Of a stretch of DNA of 64,000 nucleotides, positions 1 to 13,110 are shown piece after piece. The translations under genes were made by a program, and so were the position numbers. Position 1 is the stretch's first letter; every line of letters starts with the position of its first letter. The notes beneath the pieces are model-generated. The model was not told the origin of the DNA and ran no database searches. It saw only the letters and a program-made list of their open reading frames with translations. This stretch comes from Straminergon stramineum (taxonomy: Eukaryota > Streptophyta > Bryopsida > Hypnales > Calliergonaceae), in NCBI GenBank assembly GCA_963920665.1, contig OY987271.1, positions 20,835,350-20,899,349 on the forward strand. The letters run 5' to 3'.

Positions 1-2640
1 CTGCCTTGTCCGAACTAGAAATTGACTTCAAGTGCCTGCCATTTCAGAGAAAAGCAATCGAAAAATGAGAAACATGCAGAGCAAAGCAGATGAGGGGCAT
101 AGCGAGAAATAGGTCAGTCATTTTCTGAAGGAAAAATAAATTCAGACAAGCCTTGGCTGGACGTGGAAACTATAACCGACCAAATTGCAAAGTTTCCGAC
201 ATATCTCTAGAGGTTTCTCAAGTGCTTTCTGTCTAAGCTCTTCAAACTTCCCACGCATAATTGCCCTCACCTGACATAATTACCGTCAATTTTCTAAATT
301 AGATCAACACACATGCCCCTCACCTTGAAGGTAGGTTCACAAGATAACCATCTGGATCTATCGTCACCTTAGCAATTCTGCACGATTTCAGCGAATTCTC
401 CATACATCGCCACATTTCCATGTTTGGGTATCGAAATCGAAAACAATACTCGCAAAGGGAACTAACCAATGTAGAACTATCTAAACATCAAACGTGGGAC
501 TTCTACAAAATCGTCAGCCTTGTCTGGAGTAATCACCTGCAATCTATTTAACATACTGCTCTGGTATGCAAGCATCACCAAGTATCGTCTTAAAGCAAAT
601 CGTCAACAGGAGTGGGTACTCAGCGAAAACCGTGGTACACTAGGAGCTATGGAAGCGACGTCAGTATCTAATTAGAATGCAGTGTACAGTAATCCAAACA
701 GATTAGGGTTTGTCGGGATACACATATCACAACAATCCTTCTTAACACAAAAACTTCTCTGCCAAAGGCAAACAGACACAACCGAGGTTTCCAGCTTCCA
801 AATAACTCATTGAATTGCTAAAAGTCGACTGCATGAGTTTTCTTCGGCAGGAGAATAGCTCCAGAAACAGAGTATCCCTCCATCCACATACTAAACGGCA
901 CATATCGTCGCGAATTTGTTGCTCTAGACGAGAGAAAGTGCGAACCCAAACACACTGCACGATTTCCGTTTTTACAACTCTCTACATTGCTACAGAGGTA
1001 CGATTCTGGTGATCGACAAGAATCAAATCCGAGGGGTCGTATGAGTGACTCCTTTTTAACATAAATATTACAGATGCGCTTCTCGTGTGGACAAGACTGG
1101 ATAGGATGGCACGACTCATACTCAGATTGCAAAAGCAATCCTGTGGCCACAAGTTCTTCGTGTCAGTCTTCCGACATACAATCTCACCTGAATGAATCCA
1201 GAACGCACCCCTGACTGATATTTGGGCGATGATTCATGTGATTGTCATCTTCGCACTCTATCGTCAATTGGAATTCCTATCGATATGAAGATAAAAAGCC
1301 GCCCAAGAAAATCCCTCAAAAATCTCCGTTACCTTAAGAGTGTCAAGTACACATATCCACCCCGACATCCACATCACGACCGTCATAGCGGCAAAACACA
1401 AATGGTACTGAGTACGACAGGAAATAATCCTACGGAATTCGTTTTGTCTCCACCCCAAAAATCAGGTTCACAACTAGGCTACTTGCAACATGTCACAACC
1501 TCTACATCGCTGAATTTTGTGCTGTAAATGAAAAAGGAAGTTACTCATCATCTTGGATAGGAGCCCCAATCATTAAAATTCTGGCACTTACATGAAAGAA
1601 CTTGAGTCTTACACACCAGAATCATCAAAATGGCCATAATATTCCCAAATAGTAACACGCGTCCTGAGGATCGCATACTTCAAACACAATCTCTAACATC
1701 AGAAACCACCTCCACAGCATAGTACAAATACCGCCCGGGACTGAGACCTAACAACGCATCAGTTCCACAACGCGTCAACGTGAGCCTTTCCTTGCCACAA
1801 TTACTAGTTACAAACCCGCTAGAGCCCATTTTCCACTCCTGAACTCCCTAACGATCTTCACAAATTAACAGACTCAACCCTAACGACGAATTGATTCAAG
1901 AACACACCGAAGGCTCCTCGCCTCAATTAGAAGTTACTATCTCACTGAAATCCTCTCATGAAATCCTAAACAATCTTCACAAAAAAATTAAGAATTCAGG
2001 GAAATTCACAAAGACAACGTCCGCGAAAGATACCGCAAGAATCGCATCAGCAAAAATTCCACGAAGAATAATACTCACTCGAACAAAAAGCAAAGAAGAA
2101 CGCCTTCCTCAGCAGCCGAATCTACGACCCGCGTGCTCCGTTTGCAGTCGTTCCTGAACAGAATTGGAAGTCAAAACGCTCACTACAAGGAGCTCTTCCA
2201 GCGCAGCAACACGGGAGCGTAATTCGCCCGGTCCTCGCTAAAAAGAAATCGCAATTCAAGCAAGACAGCGCTGAAAGTTGTGCCGAAGCTGGCGGGGTCC
2301 AAGCTTCGTCGCGTGAATAGGAAGAGGCAACTAAGCTTCGGCAGGTCATGCGAAGGTTCCGAAGGCAAGGGGAGGCTGAGGAGCACATTGGGCCGTGAGA
2401 TTGCGCGCGGCGAATGACGTGGCGTGAGTGGGACGGCGGGGATGGGTAAGCGTATATTATGGTGCTAGTTGTAGGCTATGGTTTGATTATGACCAGGCTT
2501 GGTAGCTGACGACCTTCAGATCGAATATCAATTGGACGGTGCAGATGTTTGGGATTTGGGTATAGGGTATTGCCGCGGGTCTCTGAACTTTGGCCCAGTC
2601 GTCATCGTTGTGCTTCGGTCCCTATCTGTAAAGGAAATAG
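1..2640. other. Mixed-base island without a recognised gene
   Basis: This stretch is less AT-rich than the following 8 kb, and I saw no part of it repeated elsewhere in the window. Open frames exist on both strands (for example 1222-1527 plus, 1891-2157 plus, 2122-2388 minus). A further plus-strand frame, entered near 2103 and running to about 2321, has no internal stop. None resembles a family I know, and no splice pattern could be fixed. The GC peak at 2390-2450 could mark a promoter or a first exon of an unrecognised gene. Coding status is unresolved. Confidence 0.3.
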
Positions 2641-5510
2641 TAATTTATGTAAGGTAGGGACACCCAAAATCGTCACTTTTTGTACTGTGGATAGTTTCTA
2701 TTATTATTAGACTGGTGCAATTTCTGATACTTTTTCATTGACAAGTGATAATTTTCTTAATCACTTAGAAGATTTTAATGTAGCAAAGAATGCATCATAC
2801 AGGTATTGTATGCAAAGTTATGAAGGGCCAAAAAATTGGTAGATGCTCTAGAACCCTTTCTACAAGAATAGGTCCATACTGATTTTGGAGATGTACACAA
2901 CATGAGCATCTCATAAAGTGGTACTTTAAGGCATGGTGTGATTTTGGGTAGCCTACTATATAGCAAGGGTGGAGCCAACTCCAAAAATTTCACTTTGGAA
3001 AAATGCAGGAATTCATTATTTGAATTTTGAATAAGTTAAATGATTAAACTTGGAATTTTGAAGGTATTGAAACTAATCCCAAAACATGGCATCAACTTTT
3101 CACTACTTTTTTATAACCAAACAAGAGCCTTGGTATCATGGAAGATACTATAAACTAGGAACAATATTGTTTAAACTGATGTAACCTCCCATTGTATGTG
3201 TATAGGGATTATAGAATTTAATTATTATACTATGTAATTAGTTGGATAAAATTACCTTTTTTTATTACAAGTAATGGATTTTTTGAATTTTAAAAATATT
3301 TTTTGGAAGTAAAAATATTAAAATATATATTTTCTTGAAATTTTCATTGACTTATATTGTGTCCTTAACTTTTGGATTTTATTGATATAAAATTTGGAGA
3401 ATAATTCATTTTTCGTAAATTTAATAAACTAAATATTTTATTGTATATTTTGAATTTTTGATCAAAAATTCATAGTAAGGTAGAAGGCTCATAAATTGTT
3501 CATCTAAAGGCTAGTTCACCTTTTTCATGTATTTCCTTTCACGGGGAATATTTTTATCTAATTTTTCAGACAAAGAGAAATAGATGTAGAATGTAACACA
3601 AGTGGTTTCATATTTTTTGAAGCATTATTGAATTTGTTATGAATTTTCAAACAAGTTGTGTCATAGGTCCCTATTTATGTCACTAGGTCTTCCATAAATT
3701 GTTCACTTGAAGTTATAAAGAGAAATGGGGAAAGCAAGGACAATGATTGGCTGTGGCAATAAATTATATTTTTTTCCTCGATCCATTCAAATGACTGTAG
3801 AGGTTGATTTAAAGACCATTTAATGTCCATTTTAGAGCTAAAGTAGGGACAATTCTAAATGTCCTTACGGAGTTCGAGCCTCCTACCTTACTACCAAATG
3901 CAACAAAATCAACAAGTGTATCTAGTAACCATGCTAATATTCTAAAGTCATTTAAACCTAAACCTAATAATATATTCTATTAAAAAATCAAAATAAATTC
4001 CAATATTTTCTTACAACAAATAATTGCAAAACTAGTGTTGGATGTAGATGAAGTTTTGGTAATTACCTCAACAACAAAACATGGTATTAATATGAATGGA
4101 AATTCTATATTCCCACACAAAAAGTGATATGAATTGGCACTATAGAATATGTGTACCAAATTGTTATGGATAATGGTATCAATTATTGAATACCCTTGAA
4201 AGGATCTTACAAGCTCAATGAGCATTGTCAAAGTCAAACTTCAATCTTTCCATACTTCTTCATTTTAAATATTTTAAGTTTAACTAAGAAAATATAGATT
4301 TGGTAATCTACTTTTCATTCCAATTTTTGAAATTGTTAAAATTGCAAATTTTGTGAAACTTTGAAGGTAGCATCTTGAAAGCTTAAAATGCACCATTTTT
4401 GCCTTTTTCTATCAAATTTCTCTTGGTGTGAGTTCAAAGAGAGCATCAATTACACGATAATGTTTGTCACTGTGATTTCCATTTTCGTTCAAAATTTCAT
4501 ATGATTTAAAGTATTTTTGTAATGAATATGATTTTTATAGAGAAATTATGTTTAAAAAATCATATTAAATTTATTTCAATATTTTTTATTATGAAAAAAT
4601 TAATATAATTTCAATATATGGTATTGCATGGGAAATTATCAAAATTTTAAAATGTGTATTTTAATATGGAAAATTAATTAAATTTGACCAAGTATAGACA
4701 TGAAATATCATATATGAGTTAAACCATAATAACTCAAGGGGGGGTGCTTTCAAAATGGGCCAAAATTTTCAAGAACTTGAGTAATGTTTTGCTCAATTTT
4801 TCTTGCCATCAAACAGGATGTGACCATAGGATCTTGAAGTTCACATTGAGAGTGAAGACTTCAAAATAACTCAGATTATTTGACCGCATAGTTTAGTACA
4901 TATTGAAGTTTGAAGTTTTATTTGGATTAATGGAAAAATATAGCATTGCACTTTGAGAGAGCATGTCTTAGTGAGAATATTTCAAAATGATCACCTTTAT
5001 GCACCAATGAAAGACAAGAGAGTTGGGAATGGTCATCTAAAACTTCATATCTTTATGAGCATTTTGCAATTCATTGTGAAGCTTGCAATGCACGGTGGTC
5101 ATTGAAATGTGGGTAGTGTTTGTAAGAGAAACATTCAAGTGAATGGGACATATGTCTTTTCCTTGAGCTCCTTGGATTTGGCCCGTTTTTGAGGTGGGCA
5201 ACAATTACATTGGTTGGTTGACTTTTCAGTCCATACCCAATCTACCCCCCCAACCCCCACCCCACCCCAAATGAGCTATGAACTATACTACACTACTCAA
5301 CTTTAAAAAAATTAAGAAGGTAGAGTTTAATCTCGGATTTATAATGCAGTCTATTTTTCAGAAATAATTCTAAAATTAAGAAAAATTCAAGAATTGAGAA
5401 TGGGCAGCTCAAAAAAGAGGGTCAACAACCAGAAAATGGTCGCTTGGGTCAGTAGGGGTCAAAGGAAAAAATATTCAAGGGCACTCAAAGTTAAAATTTG
5501 TCAACACTCT
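2641..5510. other. AT-rich repeat-derived intergenic DNA
   Basis: No gene is seen. Short stretches recur elsewhere. A block near 3600-3690 resembles 16720-16790 (tail of a TTTCATATTTTTTG-type repeat). The block near 4810-4900 resembles parts of the TTAA element at 26.0-27.5 kb and of the repeat at 63.1 kb. These look like old, diverged transposable-element debris. A C-rich run lies near 5240-5270. Confidence 0.5.
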
Positions 5511-5625
5511 TGTGCCGCAAAATAAAGAAAAGAAGATGACCTGACAATTGAAAACTTGTGAAAGCTTCTGTGCCACAAAATGAAGTAAAGCAGATGACCT
5601 GCCAATTGAGAACTTGTCAAAGCTA
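5511..5625. repeat. Two-copy 58 bp tandem duplication
   Basis: Two adjacent units begin at 5511 and 5569, each starting TGTGCC and carrying AGATGACCTG and AACTTGT in the same order. They differ at a handful of positions. The second unit runs into the target site of the retroposon insertion at 5620. Confidence 0.8.
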
Positions 5626-5687
5626 AAGTAATCAATGGAAATTGTCCATGTGTTTCAAAAAAAAAAAAAAAAGAAGCTAAAGTAATC
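5620..5687 (+). mobile_element. Extremely 5'-truncated LINE-like insertion (40 bp)
   Basis: A 14 bp target duplication, AAGCTAAAGTAATC, occurs at 5620-5633 and again at 5674-5687. The 40 bp between them consist of a short 3' end (AATGGAAATTGTCCATGTG and a few more bases) plus an A-rich tail of about 17. This is the signature of target-primed reverse transcription by a non-LTR retrotransposon that stopped almost at once. The same 3' end occurs at 16549 and 51708. Confidence 0.8.
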
Positions 5688-6249
5688 CAAGGAATCAGAC
5701 TAATTCTTTGAAAAAAGAAATAAATTGGTCTTAATCAATAAGGTGCATTTAAAATTGACTCTAAGTCTGACTTCGTCCATTCCGTTGTTCACGAAAAATA
5801 AAACATAAGCAATTGTCACTAGAAAGTAATCTAAAAATTCAACTCCCTGCATAACATTCAGTAGCATTTCAGAGGCTGGACAGCCTTTTCCTCACTTAAT
5901 CCTCATCCACAAAATTCATCCAAACATTATATGGAATTAAATTAAGCTTTAGTATTAGGATAGTGGCAAAACATTTCTAGTGTGTCCCATTTTTTTTGCT
6001 AATTCTTGGACTAGACAAACAAATCTACAAGTATATGCAAATATGGTTTACCAAAAACCAAAAAAATTCATTGTGTCATATATCAATATCATTTGACAAT
6101 CTACCATCAAGAAAAATTGTGACAACAATATTAAGGAATTGCTTCATTAACATTTAATGAGGGGTAGAGAGGTTGTTTTTATTTATTTTTAAGTCCATCG
6201 TCCATAATGAATTTCCAAAGGCTATGGGATAATATGAAGATGAGTGTTT

Positions 6250-6664
6250 GATTGTTCATTGTCAAATTGTGCTTAAAGTAGAATTTCAAACCTCATTTAG
6301 GCATAGTAGAATTTTTTTTTTAATTTTAATTGAGAAAAGTTGAAAAATCAAGCTAAATTTGATCTCTAAAAATCCTTTGAGATTTAGAGTCTCCAATCAA
6401 AAGTTCTAGACAAAATTTAGAAAGGGGTTGGAAGGGACATTTTTTTTACATTTTCAAACATCCTCTTTGAAATTTGTTTAGAACTTTTGATTGGAGACTT
6501 TAAATCTCAAAAGGATTTTTAGAGATCAAATTTAACTTGATTTTCCAAATTTTCTCAATTAAAATTTTTCTGAAAAAAATTATTCTATTGTGCCTAAATG
6601 AGGTCTAAAATTCTACTTCAACTCCAATTCCTTCTTTAATTTGACTTAACTATGAACAATTGAG
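6250..6664. repeat. Fold-back element (about 415 bp palindrome)
   Basis: The left arm (about 6250-6425) and right arm (about 6470-6664) are imperfect reverse complements. Paired landmarks are CCTCATTTAGGCA at 6291 against TGCCTAAATGAGG near 6590, and CTCCAATCAAAAGTTCTA against AGAACTTTTGATTGGAG around the centre. There is no coding content. It fits a fold-back MITE. No convincing target duplication was found. Confidence 0.7.
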
Positions 6665-9600
6665 CTCTTAATAATTCTAATATACATATCCCACATTGGT
6701 TGTTTTACCTCCTACCACCCCATTTGTATATAAAGAGCTTGCCTTCTCTCCATGATTTGCAAATAGTATAGTACGACCACCTATTTCCAACCAAGCCACA
6801 TGGACAATATATAGGTAATGGGAAATTCAATAAAGAGATTATTGATATCTAACCCTAACCTTCTTGGTAACTAAACCCTAATTAATCTGAAATCATCTCA
6901 AAGAATTTGGTTCTTCAATCTCATCTTCCATTTCATTAAGGAAGCCAACCTCAGCTAGATGAAGTCTCGAAGGTCATTTTATGCAAAAGACTAGTATCTA
7001 GCACATGCATCCCTATGCCAATTTTTTAATCTTTTGTCATGATAAAGAGAATCCAAACTAGTTGTGCCCATTAATACAAACTATTCCTAAATTATTCTAC
7101 CTCCATCCCAAAATGATCTTTAGGATTGTTGGACAAAATGATCCAAATTAAGGTTGAAAATAACATTTTAAAAAAGAATTTTGCAATGCAAGTAGAGTGT
7201 AGTGCACTCCTAGCATCTTAGGAACTTTGAGTCTCAGAGCCCTTTTCAAAAAGTTTTTTGGAAATATTGAAAAGTGGAATTTAGGGGGCATATTCAAGAA
7301 GCACCAATGGGAACATAATTGTTAAGTGTCATTTGTGGGTAGTTAGGATGGGCCTAAGATCATGTGGGGGACTTTGTTCCGACTCCTAGAGCTTCATCTC
7401 CTTCAATTGGGCATCACTCAAAGACATGCCAAAAATATATAAGAATGAATAGTATTGATTGACCCCTTTCGTCATTTCATTTGCCTTCTGATTGATGATT
7501 TCATGAATGAAGGGAGAATTACTACTCAAAGTTGTTTTGTTGGTCCTAGATAGCAATCGAAATTGAAATCTGAGTAATTTGCAATGCCACAAAGTACAAC
7601 ATGAAGATCATTTTGGGGCAAAAAATTAAAGCCAACAAGAAGATCATTTTGGAATGGAGGGAGTGACATAACTATAATTCTATATGGGGATTCTTTAAGT
7701 TTTGGTATTAAATTATATTAAAATCTATTGAAATGTTTTGAAATGTTTAGACATAACAAATTTCAACATAAATCTATTGAGAATATTTTAAATTAAAAAA
7801 ATTTAACAAAAAATTATATATATAATAATTCAAGGATAATTTTGTAATATGAGGCAATGTGATTTTGACAACTTAGAGATATGAAGATCCCTTCCATAAT
7901 AAATACACAAAAAATATCAATCTACAAACCAAATATTGCTAAAATTTGCTTACAAAAATTCAATTACACGGAAGTTTTTATTGATTTAAAACCACTATGA
8001 CAAAGGTAGTGAAAACATCCTTGATGTTCACTTTAAGTTAGTGAAATAGAGGAATTCTTATGATTTGAGTTGTTTCTTCATGAGAAGCAACTATCTTACT
8101 CCAAATAACAAATCATGACCTACTTTGACAACTTTGACATGTTCAATAGAAGGCCTTAGAGTCAAATATATCTTTATTTTATGAGAGATGGAACAACCAC
8201 TTCATGATCATACTCATGCACAAGTCTCTAAGTAAGAAGTCCATCAACATACTCCTATAACATTCCAAGCATTTAATTTATATTGAGGGTCCAAAATTAG
8301 TTCTAACATTTTGTGAGTTTTTTTTAGTATAAAGTTTTTGCAAATCCCAAATATAATTCAGATATTTTCATTGCTATACCAACCTGTGGAAATTTAAAGT
8401 CTCCAATTCATTATATGAGTCATTGCATTGTAGATTAGGCAATCATATTGCATGGTGGTTCATTTTGGCCTTTCATTTCACTAAAATTCTATTGCAACAA
8501 CAAATGTAGTAGAAAGCATCTCATATTGTGAAGATTGATTCAACACACATTGACAAAGAATTGGGTTGAGTGTTTTGGTTACTACCCTAACCATTATCCA
8601 TGAGAGACCATTTGGGATTAGAGCCTTTAACTACAAGCTTTGACGTTGGTAACAAACCTTAATGGTAGTTGAGTATTGAAGAGTCTCTTAGAATAAAATG
8701 ATCCTATTAGCGACATATTTTCAATTAATCAATGATACTCACTTAATCAAAATTGATCAAATTTACATAATTGAAATGTAGTTTCAATTAATCATCGAGA
8801 CTCCCTAATAACTACAAGTAACTACTAATAACTAATAACGTAGCCTACAACTATTGTTGACTACTATTGGCATTAAATGACAAAACTAAGAGACTAATAT
8901 ACCTCTTGATTTCGATTCCTTTGTTCAATGAATTTCTCAAAGAATAATATCAAACACATCCCAACTAAGATTGTTATAATGAATCAGACATAGGATACAT
9001 TGAATGGAAAAATAATAGTAACATTGAACACATTCCCACATAAATATAATGAAGTAAATAAAATTTATTATAAATGCAAATCTGTCATATCATCAGCGAC
9101 AAGTCAAAGATATTGTAGTATCTTTGGGTTAAATCACATTCAAAGGTACCAAAACATGGGTCAAACGCAATGAAATTTGCAATTAATTATAGGCATTTTA
9201 GTCCTTTTTAACTAGTACTTCTAGTCATGTTTAGACTAATTATTTTTTTATTCATTAAAAAATCAAAAACTATTTACTAAAGTTCTAATTGGAGTTCAAA
9301 TATTAGCCTATCAAGTTTTTCAATGGTAGAAAAGTTTTAATCACTAAAAAACTTTTTAAACAGTTGCATGTTTGAAAAGTATAAAAATTTGGATAAAAAT
9401 ATCCTTTTAAAGTGCTATATAGTAATATAGATACTAAATTTAGCCTTGCACTCTTGATTTATGTTCTTTTGGGGATTTCACCAATGAAATTTTTTCTCCA
9501 ACTTATCAAAGGGATGCATTGCATGCAATACTATTCATCGAGTAATTTATTAAAAAATGACAACATCAAAGGAATTTAGAGCTTTAAAAGTTCAGAAAAG

Positions 9601-10025
9601 GATTCAAGACATAATCCTAGCAAAGTAATGGTATAGGTACCTTGGAGTGTGGTTTGACTCCTTTTCAATTTCAACAAAAATTAATGGTTTTTGAAGGAAT
9701 TTGTAATTTCAGAAAATTATAATATAATCATCTAAAATCTTGAGAACTGCTAACACCTATTGCCAAAATGCAACCAATTTAGGTTATTTTGAACACAATT
9801 TCATGAACTTGATCACAATTCAAGGTATGGAATTATATTTAACTTGATTTTCTTACAACCGTTAAAAATGAAATGAAGCTATATATATTTGATCCTTCAT
9901 ATATTTTTGAATAATGAAACCATACATACTAGTAGCCAAAGGTTAACTTGAAAATCCCCATGAGACTAATATTAAAAGCAAAAAGTGTCATTATCTCACA
10001 ATAGTGGTAATATCACGAACCTTGT
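6665..10025. other. AT-rich intergenic DNA, no gene seen
   Basis: There is no long open frame, no recognisable domain and no RNA gene. The longest frame (7386-7592, minus) has no resemblance to a known protein. It is probably decayed repeat DNA. Confidence 0.5.
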
Positions 10026-10370
10026 CATAGGCCTTTGATGGATGAATGCAATGATAGATGAGAGGATTTATGATGATTGTGTTTTGACCTTCATGTCATG
10101 ATCTTTGATGGATGAGTGCATTGATGGAGGAACTAATTCAAAATGAATTGTAAACTAGTAGACAAGCAAGGATTACCTAGAGATAGATATTCTTAGATGG
10201 TAGAGATATCTATCTCTAGGCAATCCTTGCTTGTCTACTAGTTCACAATTCATCACGAATTAGTTCCTCCATCAATGCATTCATCCATTAAAGATCATGA
10301 CATGAAGGTCAAGATACAATCATTATAAATTCTTTCATCTATCAATGCATTCATCTATCAAAGGCCTATG
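10026..10370. repeat. 345 bp near-perfect inverted repeat formed from LTR sequence
   Basis: Arms 10026-10190 and 10203-10370 are reverse complements with few mismatches. Both contain the blocks GACAAGCAAGGATT or its complement, the GGAGGAACTAATTC block and the GGCCTTTGATGGATGAATG block. The right arm is the beginning of the gypsy LTR described next, so the left arm is an inverted copy of it. A transcript would fold into one long hairpin. Confidence 0.8.
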
Positions 10371-10397
10371 ATGGGGGTCTTGACACAATCTCCCCCT
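10203..10397 (-). mobile_element. Start of a gypsy 3' LTR with polypurine tract
   Basis: Reading the minus strand, a purine run AAGGGGGAGATTG (10386-10398) is followed directly by TGTCAAGACCCCC, a typical LTR start, with its first T at 10385. The polypurine tract lies just beyond the chromodomain remnant, where it should be in a Ty3/gypsy element. The LTR cannot be followed past the palindrome centre near 10197. Confidence 0.7.
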
Positions 10398-11300
10398 TAA
10401 AATTAGTCATTATCCTCAATGACAAATTAGGGTAATCTTCCCGAAAATCAATGTCTTTTTCCCAAGAGACTTCATCTTCAAGGTAATCCTTCCACTTTAC
10501 CAACAAACTTTGGAATGTTTTATTTTGTAGATTTTGTATATCAACTTTCAATATCTTTTCTAGTTTTACAAGTAGTGCTCCTTTAGGAAGTTCATGCAAC
10601 ATATAGCTAGAATCAAAAACAAATTTTTGCAACAAAATTACATAAAAACATTGTAAATCTTCGAACTACTAGGCAAGATTAATTCATAAGCCACTAGTTG
10701 TATACGTCTGATAATTTCAAATGGAACACAAAATTGAGGAGATAACTTCCTTGATTTACTAAGCTTCAATCTTGACTGTTAAGATGTAACTTTCAAAAAT
10801 ACTTTATTACTTACCTCAAATTTGCAAAGAATATTTTTTTTATTGATATAATATTTAGCTCTATCTTGAGGGCTTCTTACATTAAACTTTACAAATTCAA
10901 TGACCATATATATCCCTTATCATTTTACACTTTCAACCTTTGAGTTAGGGGTTGATAAAAAATTTGGAGTCCTACATTCTTGACCATTCAAGGCAAAGAA
11001 TGGATTGGCATTGATACTACTATGAGTTGTAATGTTTAGAAGAGAATTGTACCAAGTGTAGCTACTTGTCCTAAGAGTGTTGTTTCTTACCAACATAAAT
11101 CCTAAGCATATCCTCAAGAGTTCGATTAGTTCATTATGTTTGACCATTAGTCTTGAGATGATATGTTTCTTACTACATGGGAACGATAGGGAGTAGTTTT
11201 TACCTGAGTTTTTAGCAATATGTAGATAAAGAAACTCAATTGACAAATGCCAATTATTTCAACATACTTGTATTGTACAATTGTTATGTTTGATTGGTGG
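10366..11300 (-). pseudogene. Decayed Ty3/gypsy polyprotein: integrase C-terminus and chromodomain
   Basis: The minus strand encodes, with stops and frameshifts, successive pieces of a gypsy-type pol. Around 11246-10920 is an integrase-core tail whose frame reads SSINANPFFALNGQEC, like the usual SSIGMSPFEALYG-type segment. Near 10860-10700 are the integrase C-terminal (GPY/F) stretches, including KLSPQFCVPFEIIRRI. At 10635-10366 lies LLVKWKDYLEDEVSWE, a chromodomain-like segment that places it among chromoviruses. Stops separate these parts, so the element is dead. Gag, protease and reverse transcriptase are missing. The 5' break is not visible. Confidence 0.8.
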
Positions 11301-11732
11301 CTCATCTAAAAAAACAATTGGATAATAGTCCCAATCTGACACATATAGCTCCATCAGTGGTTACTACAATAGACTTTATGTACATTAGGAGTATACTAGT
11401 AAATAACTACAATTATTTATATAAGAAGGGAATTTGCATTATGAGAAGATTGAAAGGAGGGCAAAAGAATTCAACAAATGGCGGTTGAAGGCATTTGCAA
11501 TTGTGGGTCTCAATGAAAAAAAATAAAAAAATAGACTTCAAATGCAAATATATTTCATTCCAAACAATCAAACCTCAAGAAATGTTTATCACATGATTTT
11601 GTACAAGTTAATTACAAGATCCTAGAATAACATTCTAAAAAAAACATCTTGTAAACTTATTTGATGAATGCAATGGAAATGGTAATTTTGAATGGTTTTC
11701 AAGCCCAAAAATGCCTTCAGAATTTAGAGGTC
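11301..11732. other. Intergenic stretch, nothing recognised
   Basis: This lies between the gypsy remnant and a TTAA element. A 64-residue frame at 11294-11488 has no recognisable content. Confidence 0.4.
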
Positions 11733-12301
11733 GCCCCACAAATGTCCAAGGCTTTTTTCGAGCTTCTTAGAGTTTGTTGGAAATTGGACAAAACAACAAC
11801 ATTTTGATAATTTTTTATCAAGTTTTTGAATTGTAAATGTACAAATTGAAACTAGACATATTAGAGATCTCATGGGAAAAAAGCCACAACGATATCACTT
11901 GAGGATTGAAAGATTATAATGCTTGATCATGAAGGTGTTAAAACTACAAAAGAGATTTGAAGTTTTTCAATCCTCTTTCCACAAGTCGAATCTAAAAAAT
12001 TGGTCACCAAAAAATTATGAGGTAACATGCATAACCTCAATCAATATATAGCTTCTCAAAATCTACTTGACAATTTTTTTAATTGAATTTCTCATGTGAT
12101 TTTTCCTCCAAGATTTAGTGTATTTGAGGCTCATTTTCCAAGAGCCCTCAACACTAGAAGATCAAGATTTGCAATGATGCTAAAACTAGACTTCAAAAAG
12201 AAAATTTCAAAAATATGTACTAAAAATAATAACTTGGTAAGATTTTATTTAACTTCAAAGTATTGTTGACACCAGAATTTGGTGCCTTAGTCATTTAGGA
12301 A
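11733..12301 (-). mobile_element. TTAA element family A, copy A1
   Basis: This is an inverted relative of the intact copy at 55449-56093. It begins with a degraded terminus (CCCCACAAATGTCC) and ends at CATTTAGGAA next to TTAA (12302-12305). In order it shares the blocks around GAGCTTCTTAGA, GATTGAAAGATTATAATGCT (11904-11923), TCTCAAAATCTACT and TTTGGTGCC. It contains no reading frame, so it is non-autonomous. It also supplies the empty-site comparison for the nested copy at 24753-27618. Confidence 0.75.
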
Positions 12302-12529
12302 TTAACATGACCTAATTTCACTATTTTGTGTACATACAACTTTCATGCCACACTTAATAATTTTTTATTAAAACTTTATTACCTTACATAGTACATACGA
12401 AGTCTACAGCACATACACCTTTTGCATCACACTAAGTATTCTATCAAATATGTAGTTTCTTACAGAATAAACAGGAAGTAGAAAACCTTTCGTGCTATGC
12501 TATTTTTTATTCATTAAAAACTAAAGTTC

Positions 12530-12730
12530 AACAACATGCCGTCAAATCCGTAAGAATGGCGGAATTTCTAGAGTCATATGGGCACTTTCCAGGGCTCCCG
12601 TTGAAACCTCATGTCTGCACTTGTCCTAGTTTAAGAGCTCCGAGCACTTAAACACTGTCACAATTTCAGCCCTCAGAAACATGGCAATTTAACGAATTTG
12701 ACTACAGACACTCTCCAAAGGCTTCAACAG
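12530..12730. repeat. Repeat unit shared with the intron of the DUF3455 gene (downstream copy)
   Basis: This contains GTCAAATCCGTAAGAATGGC, then GAGCACTTAAACACTGTCAC, then GGCAATTTAACGAAT. The same blocks recur in the same order in the intron at 13316-13480 and 13555-13625. It lies downstream of the minus-strand gene. Confidence 0.7.
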
Positions 12731-13110
12731 AGATAGGCTTCAACAGAGATAAGAGAAATTCTCTACTTCAGTAACAGATAGGTCCACACTTCGAATCACA
12801 CTAGTAAAGTGCAGACGAAATTCAGTTCAGATTGCGATCAATTTCCTTCGAGCTCAGGGTCACCTACCGAACACGGTAGGCATCTCAGAAATATTCTCAA
12901 TCTTCACAATCCCAACTTCAACACAAGTCTCAACTTCTACACAATCCTGCGAAATTGGTCAAAGCTAGCTGGAAGAAGTTGCATAATGATTGGGGAAAAC
13001 CGTACCACTCCTATTTTAAGGAGCCCGTTTAAATCGAGTTCGAAGCTCTTCAATCACTCGAGTAGATGATCAGGACATCTACTCAGAAATCCAAGAATTA
13101 GACCATTTGC

